A stretch of DNA of 64,000 nucleotides from Stachybotrys elegans (taxonomy: Eukaryota > Ascomycota > Sordariomycetes > Hypocreales > Stachybotryaceae): the NCBI GenBank assembly GCA_020746835.1, contig JAGPNK010000012.1, forward strand, positions 1,178,001 through 1,242,000. Direction: 5' to 3'. Each line of letters begins with the position of its first letter. Positions within the stretch are counted from its first letter, which is position 1. Position numbers and translations under genes: made by a program. This document shows, piece after piece, positions 22,520 through 33,559 of this stretch. The notes beneath the pieces are model-generated. The model saw only the letters and a program-made list of their open reading frames with translations. It did not search any database and was not told the origin of the DNA.

Positions 22520-22916
22520 ATTGTTGAGGTAGTAATATTCATCGAAATAGAGAATCCCTTGAGGTTACTGGAGTATTAAGTGTTCAACCATTTGAATAGC
22601 CTGATACCTCAACCTCCTGCACGACACATACAATTTCCACTGATGTACCTTAGTTGAACCAACATGAATAAGAACTGGCTTGGTCGTTGTTCATCTCAAT
22701 AAAGTTTTGGGCACGGCCACTCGCCGCGTCGAAGCGTTGGATCGGGTAAAAGCAACCGACGTCCCTAGAATGTCTAAGTACGATATCTTTGGCTGTACGG
22801 ATAACTTACCTGTAGAACATGCAGGCTACGTTTTCGTTCATGTAGATGCTGGATACTCTGTCGTTTAAGCTCGCAGGGATGTTGACTGCAAAATGGTTAT
22901 TATACACAACAAAGCT
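22520..22916. other. Convergent intergenic region
   Basis: The spacer between the 5-oxoprolinase and the repeat-protein 3' ends. No feature is seen. Confidence 0.55.
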
Positions 22917-25229
22917 TCAAGCAATCAACTCACTACATGAGTACTCGAGCCCTATGGGGGCCGAGCTTGCGCCCTGTTGGTTAATATCGTCGTATAGACG
23001 GCAAAACAGGTGCCTCCACGCGCATGGGCAGTTCCTGAAGCGATTGTGGCAGACACCCCTCGGCGATGTCTCTCCGTCGCAGGTGCTGGACGAGCAGTCG
23101 AGGTCAAGGACCCTAGGACAGGAATTCTGCCAATGATTAGTGAACGCTGTCTAAGAGGGTCTCGGGCTTACCGTTGTTGGATTGCACGGGCAACCTGGGT
23201 AGTTTCTCGTGCAAAAGGCGTTGATGCCATCCGAGTTGAACTTTCCGTCGCAGCCGCCGGCATCACAGCTACGCATCGCACCGCAAGAGTTCTGTCTTGT
23301 CAGCCGGAAGCAACTCCACGCACGAGGTTTTTGACTTACAGAAGTCGGGTTGCATTTGCATCCCACAAAGTTTCCTGTGCACACTCCATAGCTCGACTGG
23401 CCGTCCCAGCTGCCCCGGCATCCGTTGTCGTCGCAACTCCTGCGCGTGCCGCATGTAGTGTCTGTGGCCTGGCACCGGCAGCCGGAGAACCTCGCCGTGC
23501 ACACGGGGTAGGCCGTGAGGCCCTGGAACCGCCCCTCGCACCCGCCGTTCTCGCATGGCTGCGGGCTGCCACACTGGTTTGTCTGGGGAACGCAGACGCA
23601 GCCTGCCCACCTGGCTTTGCACCTCGCCACGCCATCCGAGTCAAAGGAGCCCGCACAGCCCCCGGAGTCGCAGCTCTGCGCCGTCCCGCACATGGCCGGA
23701 GTCAGAAGACAGCGGCACCCGGCCCAGTTGCCTGTGCATGTCGCACTTGACCCGTCGCTGTTAAAGGACCCAGCGCAGCCACCATTGCTGCAAAGCTGAG
23801 CCGTGCCACACATAGCTGGGGTTGGAAGACAACCGCAACCAGCCCAGTTGCCTTTACACGTTGCCCTCGAGCCGCCATTATCAAAGGATCCAGCGCAACC
23901 TCCGTTGCCACAGAGTTGAGGTGTACCACACATGGCCGGGGTTGGAAGACAACCACATCCGGCCCAATTGCCCTTGCATGTTGCACTTGAGCCTCCGTTG
24001 TCAAAGGATCCAGCACAACCCCCATTGCCGCATAACTGAGGCGTACCGCACATGGCTGGGGTTGGAAGACAACGGCAGCTAGCCCAGTTAGCTTTGCATG
24101 TTGCACTCAGTCCGCCATTATCAAATGACCCAGCACAGCCTCCGTTTCCGCATAGTTGGGGTGTTCCACACATGTCATTTGTTGGGGTACAGTTGCAGCC
24201 AGCCCAATTCCCCTTGCATGTAGCACTGGAACCCCCGCTGTTGAACGACCCGGCGCAACCTCCGTTGCTACAGAGCTGAGGACTCCCGCACATGTCCGTT
24301 GTGGGAAGGCAGCTGCACCCAGCCCAGTTACCCTTGCATGTAGCCGTGGCGCCTCCATTGTCAAACGAGCCGGCGCAGCCACCGCCACTACAAAGAGCAG
24401 GGTTCCCGCACATACTGCTGGTGGGGATGCATCTACAGCCAGCCCAGTTCGCTTTGCAGGTCGCCGTGGCTCCGTTGTTGTCAAAGGAACCGGCGCAGCC
24501 GCCGCTGCTGCACAGAGCCGGGTTGCCGCACATGGCGTCGGTCGGGATACAGCTACACCCAGCCAAGTTTGCCTTGCATGTTGCCGTGGCCCCGCCGTTG
24601 TCAAAAGACCCGGCGCAGTTATTCACTGTGCAGCTCCGCGGGCTGGGGCAGGTAAAGCCTGGCGTGTTTCTCCCGGGGAGGCAGCGACAGCCGGCACGGC
24701 TGGACGACTTGCACGTAGCTTCACCATTGACCACAGTACCGCCACAGTCGCTGGCCTCGCATGAGGGCGGGTTGGAAGGGCAGACAACAGGCACGATAGT
24801 AGAAGTGGTTGAGGTGCTGGAAGAGGAGGTGGTCGAGGTTGTCACAGACGTAAGTCTTGAGGTGGTCGAGGTCGTCACAGACGTAAGTCTTGAGGTGGTC
24901 GAGGTCGTCACAGACGTAAGTCTTGAGGTGGACGTTAACGTCGACCTCGATGTCACAGACGTCTGTGAGCTACTAGTCGAGGCCGTCGAGCCCGAATTGG
25001 ACCTTGATGATGTCGAGGTGCTGGATGTAATGGGGACGAAAACAGACGAGGGGAAGGCGAAGTAGGACACCGGTCCACCCTGTCCTGGATACAGAGCCGG
25101 GCAAAGCTCCTGGCCTCGTTTGGCAAACAGGTGTAGAGAGTCAAAGCCGGCCTCTGGAACGGCAGCAGTGGCGGCGAGCTGCATCCCAGCCAAGGCCAAC
25201 GCCCAGCGGAAGAAAGAGGAAGAGACCAT
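22917..25229 (-). CDS. Secreted cysteine-rich protein with 14 tandem six-Cys repeats
   Basis: Exons 25229-23340, 23291-23172 and 23126-22917 give 739 residues. The first intron (48 bp, donor gtaagt) is in phase and could be retained. The second (45 bp, donor gtaagc, branch cactaat) removes a stop and adds a last exon that carries one more repeat. The start MVSSSFFRWALALAG is a signal peptide, followed by a KR site at about 38 and a Ser/Thr-rich linker (about 60-150) likely to be O-glycosylated. Then come 14 repeats of about 40 residues with pattern C-x5-C-x4-C-x12-C-x6-C-x-C and core GGCAGSFDNGG. Repeats 6-8 are almost identical, a sign of recent duplication or conversion. I know no named family. 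A wall, matrix or host-surface role is inference. Confidence 0.85.
23340..24680 (-). repeat. 120 bp tandem coding repeat
   Basis: Plus-strand units starting near gttggaagacaacc recur at exactly 120 bp steps (23821, 23941, 24061, and further at 24181, 24301, 24421 and 24541). Each encodes one 40-residue six-cysteine unit. Confidence 0.95.
24830..24945 (-). repeat. 36 bp coding minisatellite in the Ser/Thr linker
   Basis: About three copies of a unit containing gtcacagacgtaagtcttga encode TSRLTSVTTSTT repeats in the linker of the cysteine-rich protein. Confidence 0.9.
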
Positions 25230-25933
25230 GGTCACACGATGCTCAACGATTCAGCGGATGCGGTGATGAATGAAGGAGTCGCGAGAGTACATATGAACGA
25301 ATCGCTGGGCCCTAGTCATTCTATCATCCCTCGATGCTTTTGGGCAATAATCTCATAGCCTCGGCTCAGGGGTAAGCCTAGCAACCTTGTAGATATAACT
25401 TGAAGGTAAGCTTACACCCCGTACATCTGGGCCTAGACTCTCATAACCGGTCGTCTGACGGAGCAGAAAGGCCGTGTGGGGATGGCTATTTAGAGGCGTG
25501 GATTCTAACCTTCGCGTAGATATGCGACTTACAGTAGCCCTGACAATGACTTTGCAACTGAGATTTTTTCGACTCGTCTAAATCCTAGACGGATGGGCAA
25601 CTGTCACACTATCATAGGCAGTAGTATGACAAGTTACCAGTATGCCGAAAATCGCTCTTTAGCCATCATCGTGGGCCATACGAAAATAGAGTAGATTAGG
25701 GCCAGAAATCAGACCATAGGAAGGCTTACACAGCCGCTAACAAGAGCAGCTGAAAGAAGCCCCTCTCAGACCCCAGCAAGGGCGACAAGCAAGAAAAATA
25801 AGTCCCAGAAGGGAATTCCCTAGTCTGCACTACTGCGCTTTTGGAATACATGCCAAATTCAACGGCCATCTACGGATACTTAAGATGGATACAAGCCGTG
25901 GCCCAACTGCCATGACAAGGGAATAATTGTCTT
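25230..25933. promoter_or_regulatory. Bidirectional promoter: repeat protein and WSC-protease
   Basis: A 704 bp head-to-head spacer between two secreted-protein genes. No further gene is seen. Confidence 0.5.
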
Positions 25934-28900
25934 ATGTCGAGGCTCAACGCCATGTACAGTCAAGTATTTGCTCGTGCCATTCTCTTGTTCGTGGTGCTAC
26001 CATGGGCGACTCGTGCCCAGGATGTGCAATGCGCCACTGTCGCCGACGGCTGCGATGCAGGATCACGGTATGAGTCTGGCGTTAGGCGAGCCATCTCCCG
26101 TTTCGAAAGGGGAACACTCTACGGCGGACATGATTCTGTCATTATGTCTTCGGCGCTGCAGGACGATGGCCTTGCCATGATATCGTACACTTGCCTGGAC
26201 GGCTCTGCACCGCCGCCACTGGAAGGCTCCGCCATGCAATCCTTGTACGCAGCCTTAACGCGGGTTCAAGCGCATGCTAACGATTGTTAGGGCGGAAAGG
26301 ATCCTCACGTGTCCCAATCGATGCGGCTCCGTAGCGACCACGGACAACGGGAACTGTGGGCTGGGCGTGCTAATTGCCAGCGGCGCGTCCTCCATGGGAT
26401 GCTTCTCCAAGGCAATCGACGTGGTACCAGAGGGACGGGCCATTGAGGTGGTGGGATCCGTCGGTGACTTTGGAAACCCTAGATGCTATACGGAAGCACT
26501 GCCCGCAAAGCTCCTCGTCAACGGGAGCAGCACAGATGGCGACATGACAGTGGCCAAATGCGTCGCGCTGGCCGAAGCGGATGCGTGGAGGTATGCGGCC
26601 GTTGGCTATGGCGGGTAAGTCTCACAGGCATCGAATTGGCCAGTAGCTAATACACCCAGTGAGTGTACCTGGGGAGACGACCTCACCAATCCCCGGCAGA
26701 CAGACATTGGCAACTGCAACGTCCCATGCGCGGGAAGTCCGGGTCAAAGCTGCGGTGGTCAGAACGGCGTGCTCGCCTATGAAGATTCCACATGGGCTCT
26801 CCTGACCAGGCCAGAACTCGGAGGTGAATGCCAGGAATACTTTGACGCCATGGCCACGCTTCAGAAGCTTCTGCAGCGCTGGGACGAACAGCTCAGAGAG
26901 TATCAGGCTCTGCTCGAGGAGTGGAATGCCGCCAACCCTGGAAACAGAAAGCATCGCCGGCAGATTACGTGGGAACAGATCCGCCAGGTATTCGTCGCTC
27001 AGGCCGAGACGCAGAAAGAAATTCTAGCCAGACAGGAATTGATGGGTAAGTCAATTCCCCGAGACACGTCCATGGCTAATTCAGTACAGACAGGCTTGAG
27101 AAGGAAATCACAAAGTGGGCTCGGATTACATTGAAGAACCGTGTGGTAAGATTTCCACCAGTTGGGCAACGAAACATGTTAACGGTTCTGTAGCTTCGGC
27201 AGCAGGAATATGTGACTGCGGTGGAACAAGTTTGTAGGTCACCCCATCCGCCATACCACTCCGGAGCTAATCCTCCCAGTTGCACCGGCCAAGGACGTCT
27301 TTAGTCGAGTTTCGGCACCTGCAGCCCTCATCCCAGAGGTCGGTGCTACCGCTGCGCCAGCCATCGAAGTAGCAGCCGCCGCCGTGCGTATACCAGTCAC
27401 TTCATATCAAATACAGGTCAACTAACTGGTCTAGGTCGTTGTTGTGGGGGCGCCAGAGGTTGTAACAGAGGTTGGAGTCATTGTCGCCACTGGACTATGT
27501 ACGATACCAATCTGCCACCTGTACTCGCTGCTAACAAACTACAGTTGCTATCCTTGGAAGCCTCATTGAGGTCCTCCTCGACACCGCTACCGCACCGAAT
27601 CAGCCTCCACGCCCCACCATCACGGCCACGCGGAGTGTCTCGACAACGACGACGAGCTCCACATGCACGGCTACGGCAACGCAGTCACCAGTTATCATCA
27701 TCACCAAGGAAGGCACCTCTCGAAGTGAATTTAACGATATGATGCAGAAACTACCCAAGGTGGAGGACAGCCTTGCGCTGACGAGCGGCGTCTTTCCTAG
27801 TGTGAGTACATCTCTCATCTCAGTGATAATCCTAACCTTTTCAGTTTATATACTTTACTACCGTGGACGAATGTATCGCAGACACTCTCTACGATGAGTT
27901 CCCCATCATTGATGTGTGGAATGTCGACGCCGACCTGGAGATGGATGGAAAGTCGTTTCCGGAAACCAAGAAGAGATCTGAGCCAGTGAAAAAGACGAAG
28001 CGCCACGACCCTGGTTCAGTCCACCCAGAAAGTAGCGAGGCACCGTCTCTCCAGGAGCGCGCCATCCCAAGCGATGACAGCCGCTTTGTCTACCAGAGAA
28101 ACAGTCCACATCACCTTCAGTGGCTTTCCCAAGTCTCGAGATATGGAAATCTCAGAGGAGAATATTACAACTTTGACGAGTTTGTCTACGATGCGGGGGA
28201 GTCGGCCTTGTTTCCTCGGTTGAACCCCATCATTTACGTGATTGATTCCGAGTTTGTCAACACTCATTCGGTATGTTGAGAGAGGCGTGCTACGCGAACC
28301 CTGCTGACGATTACTAGGCATTTGCCGGTCAAGTCATCGAACAGATCGCCACCAACTTGGAAGGCAACTTAATACAGGCTCAGCAGGAGCCCGAAAATCC
28401 AGGAGACCGGTCCAGCCATGGAACTTGCATGGCTTCACTGGCAGCTGGCCAGTATTCCTCGGCAGGCAAGCGAGCAAGAATCGTCACAGCACAACTGAAC
28501 TTTTTCCAAGCACTCAACGGAGGCAAATGGCACCACAGAATATCCAGGGCCTTCCTGACATTTGAGAAAATCTTCGAGAGTGTGAGGAATAATGGCGCTC
28601 AGGGGCAAGCCGTAATTTCCATGTCTTTCGGTACGTGCGGCTACCCAGACCATCTCATGTCACTAACCGTCGATTAGGTGTCGAGCGGCGGTTGCTCTTC
28701 TGGAAAGGAGTGGTGAACGGCCAATATGGCGCGCACACGGTCTTTGATAAGGTCTTGGAATGGACCTACCGGGAAGGAATCGTGGCCGTATGTAGCAGCG
28801 GGAACGTGGCGCGAGCGGAACTCTGGAACGACATGCCTCGCGGCGCTGGAGGGGCCAACACGCAGCTCATCGTTGTAGGAAACGCCAATGCCGACAACTC

Positions 28901-29473
28901 GAGACACCAGACCTCGACCTTCCTGAACACGCAGGGCACGCCCGGAATCCTCACTCTGTACAACCGCGGAACCGATATAGACTGCGCCGTGCGGTCTAGG
29001 GATGCCGCTGGCTACGTCCACAGGGACCAGGACCCGGGCACGGCGTGGGGCGTCGAGCCTAACGGAAGCTCTCAGGCAACGGCCATCACGGCGGGCATGA
29101 TTGCGTACTACCTCAGCGATCCCTTCCTCAACGCGCAGTTCCGGACAGGACCACTGGGGCTTGGGGGTGTTTCAGGAATGGTGAAGCAGTACCTCATCGA
29201 CACTTCGACATCGATGAAAGGTACTGGAGGGCAGACCGACGGCATTCCCAGGGCGGCGTTGGGAGAAGTCGTGCCGTGCGTGGGCGGAACGGCAGGGAGA
29301 CCGCCTGCTGGGCCGCAATTTACGCCCGGGACGGGTTTTGCCCGTACGCTAGCGACGACAGAAGTGACGCACGGGACCCAAGTCGTTCTGAATCCCCCAC
29401 CACAGGTAAGTTTCTCAGTCGAGATGTGAAAGGCGAAAGCTAACAGACGGTGTAGTGTTGGAACCTGCCATGA
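25934..29473 (+). CDS. Secreted WSC-domain subtilisin-like (S8) serine protease
   Basis: There are twelve exons: 25934-26244, 26291-26614, 26660-27045, 27090-27145, 27194-27233, 27280-27383, 27435-27498, 27545-27801, 27845-28270, 28318-28630, 28678-29405 and 29456-29473, giving 1008 residues. An ATG at 25952 is an alternative start. The start holds a hydrophobic signal segment (ARAILLFVVLPWATRAQ). A WSC-type domain spans about 141-253 (MGCFSKAIDV to CAGSPGQSCGGQNG), then a charged helical stretch, an Ala/Val/Thr linker, and a peptidase S8 domain with Asp648 (YVIDSE), His690 (SSHGTCMAS), oxyanion Asn803 (SSGNVA) and Ser892 (GSSQATAITAG). WSC domains bind wall glycans, so this is probably a wall-tethered or matrix protease. 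The splice models of the small exons are less sure than the domain calls. Confidence 0.85.
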
Positions 29474-29786
29474 GCGGTCTAGGGATGGGACTGTTTGGGC
29501 TCAGGTTAGATGTAAATGCATTCATTGTTTGATACTGATCTTCATCATGTCAGCAGCTCATTCCATATCTGCTCTATGATAGAGTGAACATGTAAATCTC
29601 GAGAAAGTAGGACGTCATGGGTACCACTCAATAATTATTTAGGGCTGTGAGTTGAGCATCCGGGGCATTCATGTGATTTAAATGTAGAATTGCTACCTTG
29701 GAAGACCAGTAAGAAGTAGTTGGGTATTCTCGCACTTGGATCTGATAGAACGTACATTTCCTTGTTCTGCTGTGTCTCTACTCGTT
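29474..29786. other. Convergent intergenic region
   Basis: A 313 bp spacer between two 3' ends. Nothing is recognised. Confidence 0.55.
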
Positions 29787-30176
29787 TCATCGAGACTTTG
29801 GAAAGTTTCTTACTGTTGTCTCAACCAAGTTGTCGGGCCCGCTTGAAAACATGATGTTCATATCGGGTTGGACCTTTGCCTGGTCTACAAGAATTCCCAC
29901 AATTCTTTCAAAGAGAACAGTAAACTCGACATGTCCTCTCAGGCACCACCCAACGAGTACCCCGTCCCAGTTTTTTTCTTGAAGCTTTTGGCGTAGATTC
30001 CTCAACGTTGTACTTTCATCGGTAGGGTCGACCTGGAATCCGATTGACTCAAACCGAGATAGGTCGTCCTGTGCTTTCGGCTTAGACCAGTCGGCTTTGA
30101 GAACTTCGGTGATAGGGTGGCCAGCCAGGTATAGACTGGCACTGACAACCAGAATGTTTAGTTTTGTGTCGTCCAT
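29787..30176 (-). CDS. Small uncharacterised protein, 129 aa
   Basis: A single exon from MDDTKLNILVVSASLYLAG. It has an alternating alpha/beta look: a hydrophobic beta strand NILVVSA at the start, then QEKNWDGVLVGWCLRG and a second strand region, suggesting a small Rossmann-like fold. There is no signal peptide or known motif, and I do not recognise the family. Codon use and composition are like its neighbours and the frame is clean, so it is probably real. It is the last intact gene before the TE island. Confidence 0.65.
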   Translation of the reverse strand: MDDTKLNILVVSASLYLAGHPITEVLKADWSKPKAQDDLSRFESIGFQVDPTDESTTLRNLRQKLQEKNWDGVLVGWCLRGHVEFTVLFERIVGILVDQAKVQPDMNIMFSSGPDNLVETTVRNFPKSR

Positions 30177-30694
30177 GACGAGCTGCCAATTAGCCTTGCT
30201 TATTCATAGCGGTGGTGATAACTCACTCGATACCTGTCAAGTAGATGGAGAATGTTATATAGAGGAAGCTGTCTCTTAGTTTGTTTGGCTCAGGTAGGCT
30301 TATTATACCTCAAGAAATCGTCTTGGTTTAATACTGTCCCCCTACTGAGATTAATACTCTTATCAATTCCCCCAAAGAGCTAGGATTACTTAGCTGGATC
30401 ATTACAAACAGTTTTCTTAACGTCACTAATCTGTATCCCAAGGACCGGGAATTCCCACATACGGAAACTAACAACCTTGACCAGAAATTTGTCAGCCATA
30501 GGCCGTATATCCGCCGAATGCGGAAGAGACCGAGGAGACCAAATAAATTATTCTTACAATCATAAGGCACAGGGTTATTCTGAAAGTGCATCAGGCTAAG
30601 TTGCTCTTGTTCTGTTTGAGCTTCTGCAGCCAGAGATGCTATGGCTCAGACTAGCTATGTGGCTCAGATCAGATTCACCGATCGCCTACTATTA
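30177..30694. other. Intergenic, left flank of the TE island
   Basis: Composition drifts from normal to AT-rich toward 30.69 kb. A minus-strand frame (30328-30591) and a longer plus-strand open stretch overlap it; neither shows family features. Confidence 0.5.
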
Positions 30695-31053
30695 GGCCCT
30701 GATCTTAAACACAGGATGATCTTTTTGGCTGATGATTAGGGTACATAAGTACTAAGGGGTGTGTGTATAGGATGATAAATTGGCTAATAGCTTAGCAGTA
30801 CACTATAGTGCTAAGCCTTTAGCTAAAAATCTACTAAAAAATAAACTAAATAGGTATTGCAGTAGCTATAAGGGGTATTATATAAAGAGACTAAAAAAGA
30901 TATATTATAATATCTAAATAACTTTATTTAATGTCTAGTTTTACTTAAGAAAGTAGGCTACTAAGCTAGAAAGGGATAAGTATTAGATTTTCATTTATCT
31001 TAGTATAAGGCTAACAATAGAATTACTATTATCCTGTGCTTAAGATCAGGGCC
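30695..31053. mobile_element. MITE-like element, 359 bp, TA target duplication
   Basis: The ends are inverted: ggccctgatcttaaacacag at 30695 matches the reverse complement of the end at 31031-31053 with about one mismatch in 23 bases, and that mismatch is a transition. TA flanks both sides (30693-30694 and 31054-31055). The inside is AT-rich and noncoding, with a small hairpin near 30790-30820 (cttagca ... tgctaag). The size and TA duplication suggest a non-autonomous Tc1/mariner-type element. Confidence 0.8.
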
Positions 31054-31148
31054 TAAGTTAGAGTGCTCCTAGCAAGATGGAGGAAGTGGATAAACTATAA
31101 ATGCTACTTGTGCCCGCCCTATATAACAGAGGGCTTAGCTTACCTTAC

Positions 31149-31499
31149 TATAATAGTTAGGTTTCTAACTATAACTAAGTCCAATTATATTAGGGTTAGT
31201 TATTAGTAAAGTAGTTAGAGTATATATACTATTAGGTATATATTACATTTAGTAATAGTTAAATACTTAAGGTATATAGTAGTTAAGGTAATTAAGTTAT
31301 ATTAATAGCTAGTAGACTTTTTAGCTAGATATATTCTATAGAATTCTTCTATTTATATACTAAAGGAACTAACTATTTTTCTAGGGTAGACTAATTTATT
31401 TCTATAAGGGACTGAGTTACTTTTATAAGGGATTAGTCTAGTCTATTAGAACTAGTAGTTTAGTTCTATAGGTCCTTTTAGTCTCTATAGGTTATATAA
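31149..31499 (-). repeat. Gypsy 3' LTR, outer part
   Basis: This aligns to 39992-40340 with mostly C/T and G/A differences. It is followed at 31500 by a foreign TG-starting sequence. Confidence 0.88.
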
Positions 31500-32730
31500 T
31501 GTAATAGATATATTTAGTATAGAAAAAAGAATAATAGTATATATAAATAATAGTAGTCTTACTATTTATAGAACTAAAGAATAGTATTAAATAATAAAGG
31601 GATTATTAGATAATATCTTCTATTAGCTAGAGCTAGAGAATAATAAGGGGGCTATAATAGTAGCAGTGGTAGTAAAAGTATATATAGTTAGGGGGACCTA
31701 TGGTTAGTAGACTCAATGTATGTATATACCGTTCGTTGGCTCTAGCTCTTATGTGTGTTCTGATAAGGCTAGCCGAAGGTGCTATTATATATACCGCGAT
31801 TCCGGCGGAAGTCCTCAGGCTGTGTGGGCGATAAAGAAGCATGTAACAGCTGTGGCTGCAAATGGTACTATAGCTGCATTAGGCCAGGAATATATAATTA
31901 TATAAGGCCTAGCTCTAGAATAGAGTTCAAGAGATATATATAAAAAGGCCTTTGCCTCTCTATTATATATCTCTCTCTTTCTCTTTCTTCTATCTATATA
32001 CTAAAATCTTTATTATTAATAATATAGTAGCTCTATATCTTTAATAGAGAATATAAACTAAAATGCTAGAGGTAGTATAACCCCCCTAGAGTAGAAATAC
32101 TAATAGCCTGCCTAGGCTAGAAATAGCTAAACTATAGAGATAAGTCTATTTATTCTAAAAGGCCTTTAAGAAACAGTATTACTAATAGTATATAATAGAC
32201 TAGGGCTTTTAAGCCCTTTAAATAATAGTCTAATAGTCTAGACCTAGGCTCTCTCTAGAACTAAAGAGATAAGAAAAAGGTAAATAAAACTAGTAAGTCT
32301 ACTAGGGCCTTTTTTAAACAATAGGTATCTTAGAGTCTATTATTAAAATAGCAGGAATAGCTAGTATATTGCTTTAGTAAAGAGAGGTAGAGAGCTTTCT
32401 TTAAGTATTTTAGACTGCGTTTAGAAGGCCTAGATAATATTTAATATATTCTTAACCTATGGATAGAAAACCCTTGTTAATTATACTACTATTAGTCTAT
32501 TTATAACTGTATTTATAACTGTAGTCCCTATAGCTATAAAAGGGATATTTCCTATATAGTTAAAGCCTTAATGCAGTCTAATGTAGATAATTAAGTATAT
32601 AGAAGGGTTAGACCTATTATATAACAGGCAATTAGGCATTTATATAATCTATTTAACTTTAGTATAACTAAAGGGAGAACCTTACTAATATCCCTTTTCC
32701 CTTAAGTAGTTTTACTCTATGCTTAGGGGG
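31500..32730. mobile_element. Nested insertion inside the Gypsy 3' LTR
   Basis: About 1.2 kb interrupts the left LTR. The 17 bases ctctataggttatataa occur on both sides (31483-31499 and 32731-32747). The insert starts with TG and holds a TATATAAAAAGGCC promoter-like run (about 31936-31950) and a pyrimidine-rich stretch, like an LTR. Part of it (31690-31910) escaped RIP and resembles 63170-63300 in the same orientation. The type (possibly a Copia LTR and fragment) is uncertain. Confidence 0.6.
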
Positions 32731-32787
32731 CTCTATAGGTTATATAACCAGTTATATAGCCCTTATAGTTATTATATTGTAATATAA
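32731..32787 (-). repeat. Gypsy 3' LTR, inner part
   Basis: This matches the last ~55 bp of the right LTR (ggttatat, then gttat.tagccctt.tagttatt). The minus strand just inside it is purine-rich (AAGAAAAGA near 32799-32791), a candidate polypurine tract. Confidence 0.75.
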
Positions 32788-32897
32788 TGTCTTTTCTTAG
32801 TAGTTCTTTATTCTAAGACTATATAAAAGGCCTACTCTCCCCTATTTAGTCTAGTTAGTTTATTTCTTTTTTCTTTCTTTTTTAATATATACTAATC

Positions 32898-33503
32898 ATG
32901 CCTATTTATTATATTTCTTAGTATAAATATTCTAAATGTAATAATCTCTTGTCTTTTATTCTTATAAGTAGTACTTCTATAATTATACTATACTTATCTT
33001 GCTATTATACTAAGGCACAATATATTGCTTTCCCTTATTTTTATTATTATAATTATTATATTAAAAACAAAATAACTTATTCTAGTCCTTTTATATTAGA
33101 TATCTATCTATTCTTCTAAGGTATTTATTTTTAATGTTTTTTTTTACTTACTCTTTTTATAGTTATAAGTCTTTTTACTAAAGATATAAAACTAAAGGCT
33201 TCTAAAGATAAGGCTATAGCTGCTTTAAAGAAAGCATTCTATACTATCTAAAAGGCCTCTACTTATTTACTATATCTTTATTAAACTTATTTAGTATTAA
33301 AATCTTATTATAAAAATACTATCTATTATAAATTGCTTAGTTTAGAGAAAGAGAATAAAATATCTAAAGAATAGAATATTATTATAATCTAATAGACTAT
33401 AAGCAATTTATAGTCTCTTAGTACTTTTAGTATTTTTAATTAGAATGCTATTAGGATTAATAGTACTATTAAATCTCTTTCTAAGCATAGAATAAATATC
33501 TAA
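32898..33503 (+). pseudogene. Antisense extra reading frame in the Gypsy element, RIP-damaged
   Basis: A plus-strand frame starts at ATG 32898. It is interrupted by stops of the kind RIP makes from CAA/CAG/CGA and by one intron-like gap (33121-33162, 42 bp, GT...AG). Joined, it is 188 codons and includes a Cys-x2-Cys-type start and a Lys/Ala/Leu-rich helical part. A TATATAAAAGG lies at 32820-32830, 68 bp before the ATG. It lies between integrase and 3' LTR on the strand opposite pol. The product is unrecognised. Confidence 0.5.
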
Positions 33504-33559
33504 ATAGTTCCTATATATTTTCTAATTTTTTATAGTTCTTCTATTTAATAAAATACTTC

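Noticed and set aside
23340..24680. Regular 120 bp repeats as a CRISPR-like array
   Set aside because: The period is coding, the whole unit is repeated rather than a short repeat with unique spacers, and the host is a eukaryote.
23010..25065. Long plus-strand ORFs over the Cys-repeat gene
   Set aside because: They are antisense shadows of the tandem repeat, which keeps other frames open.
30328..30591. 87-residue minus-strand ORF, and an open plus frame over the same bases
   Set aside because: Neither has recognisable features; AT-rich flanking DNA often gives such frames.
31633..31905. ORFs on both strands in the island insert
   Set aside because: They overlap each other in a noncoding repeat patch that recurs at 63.2 kb.
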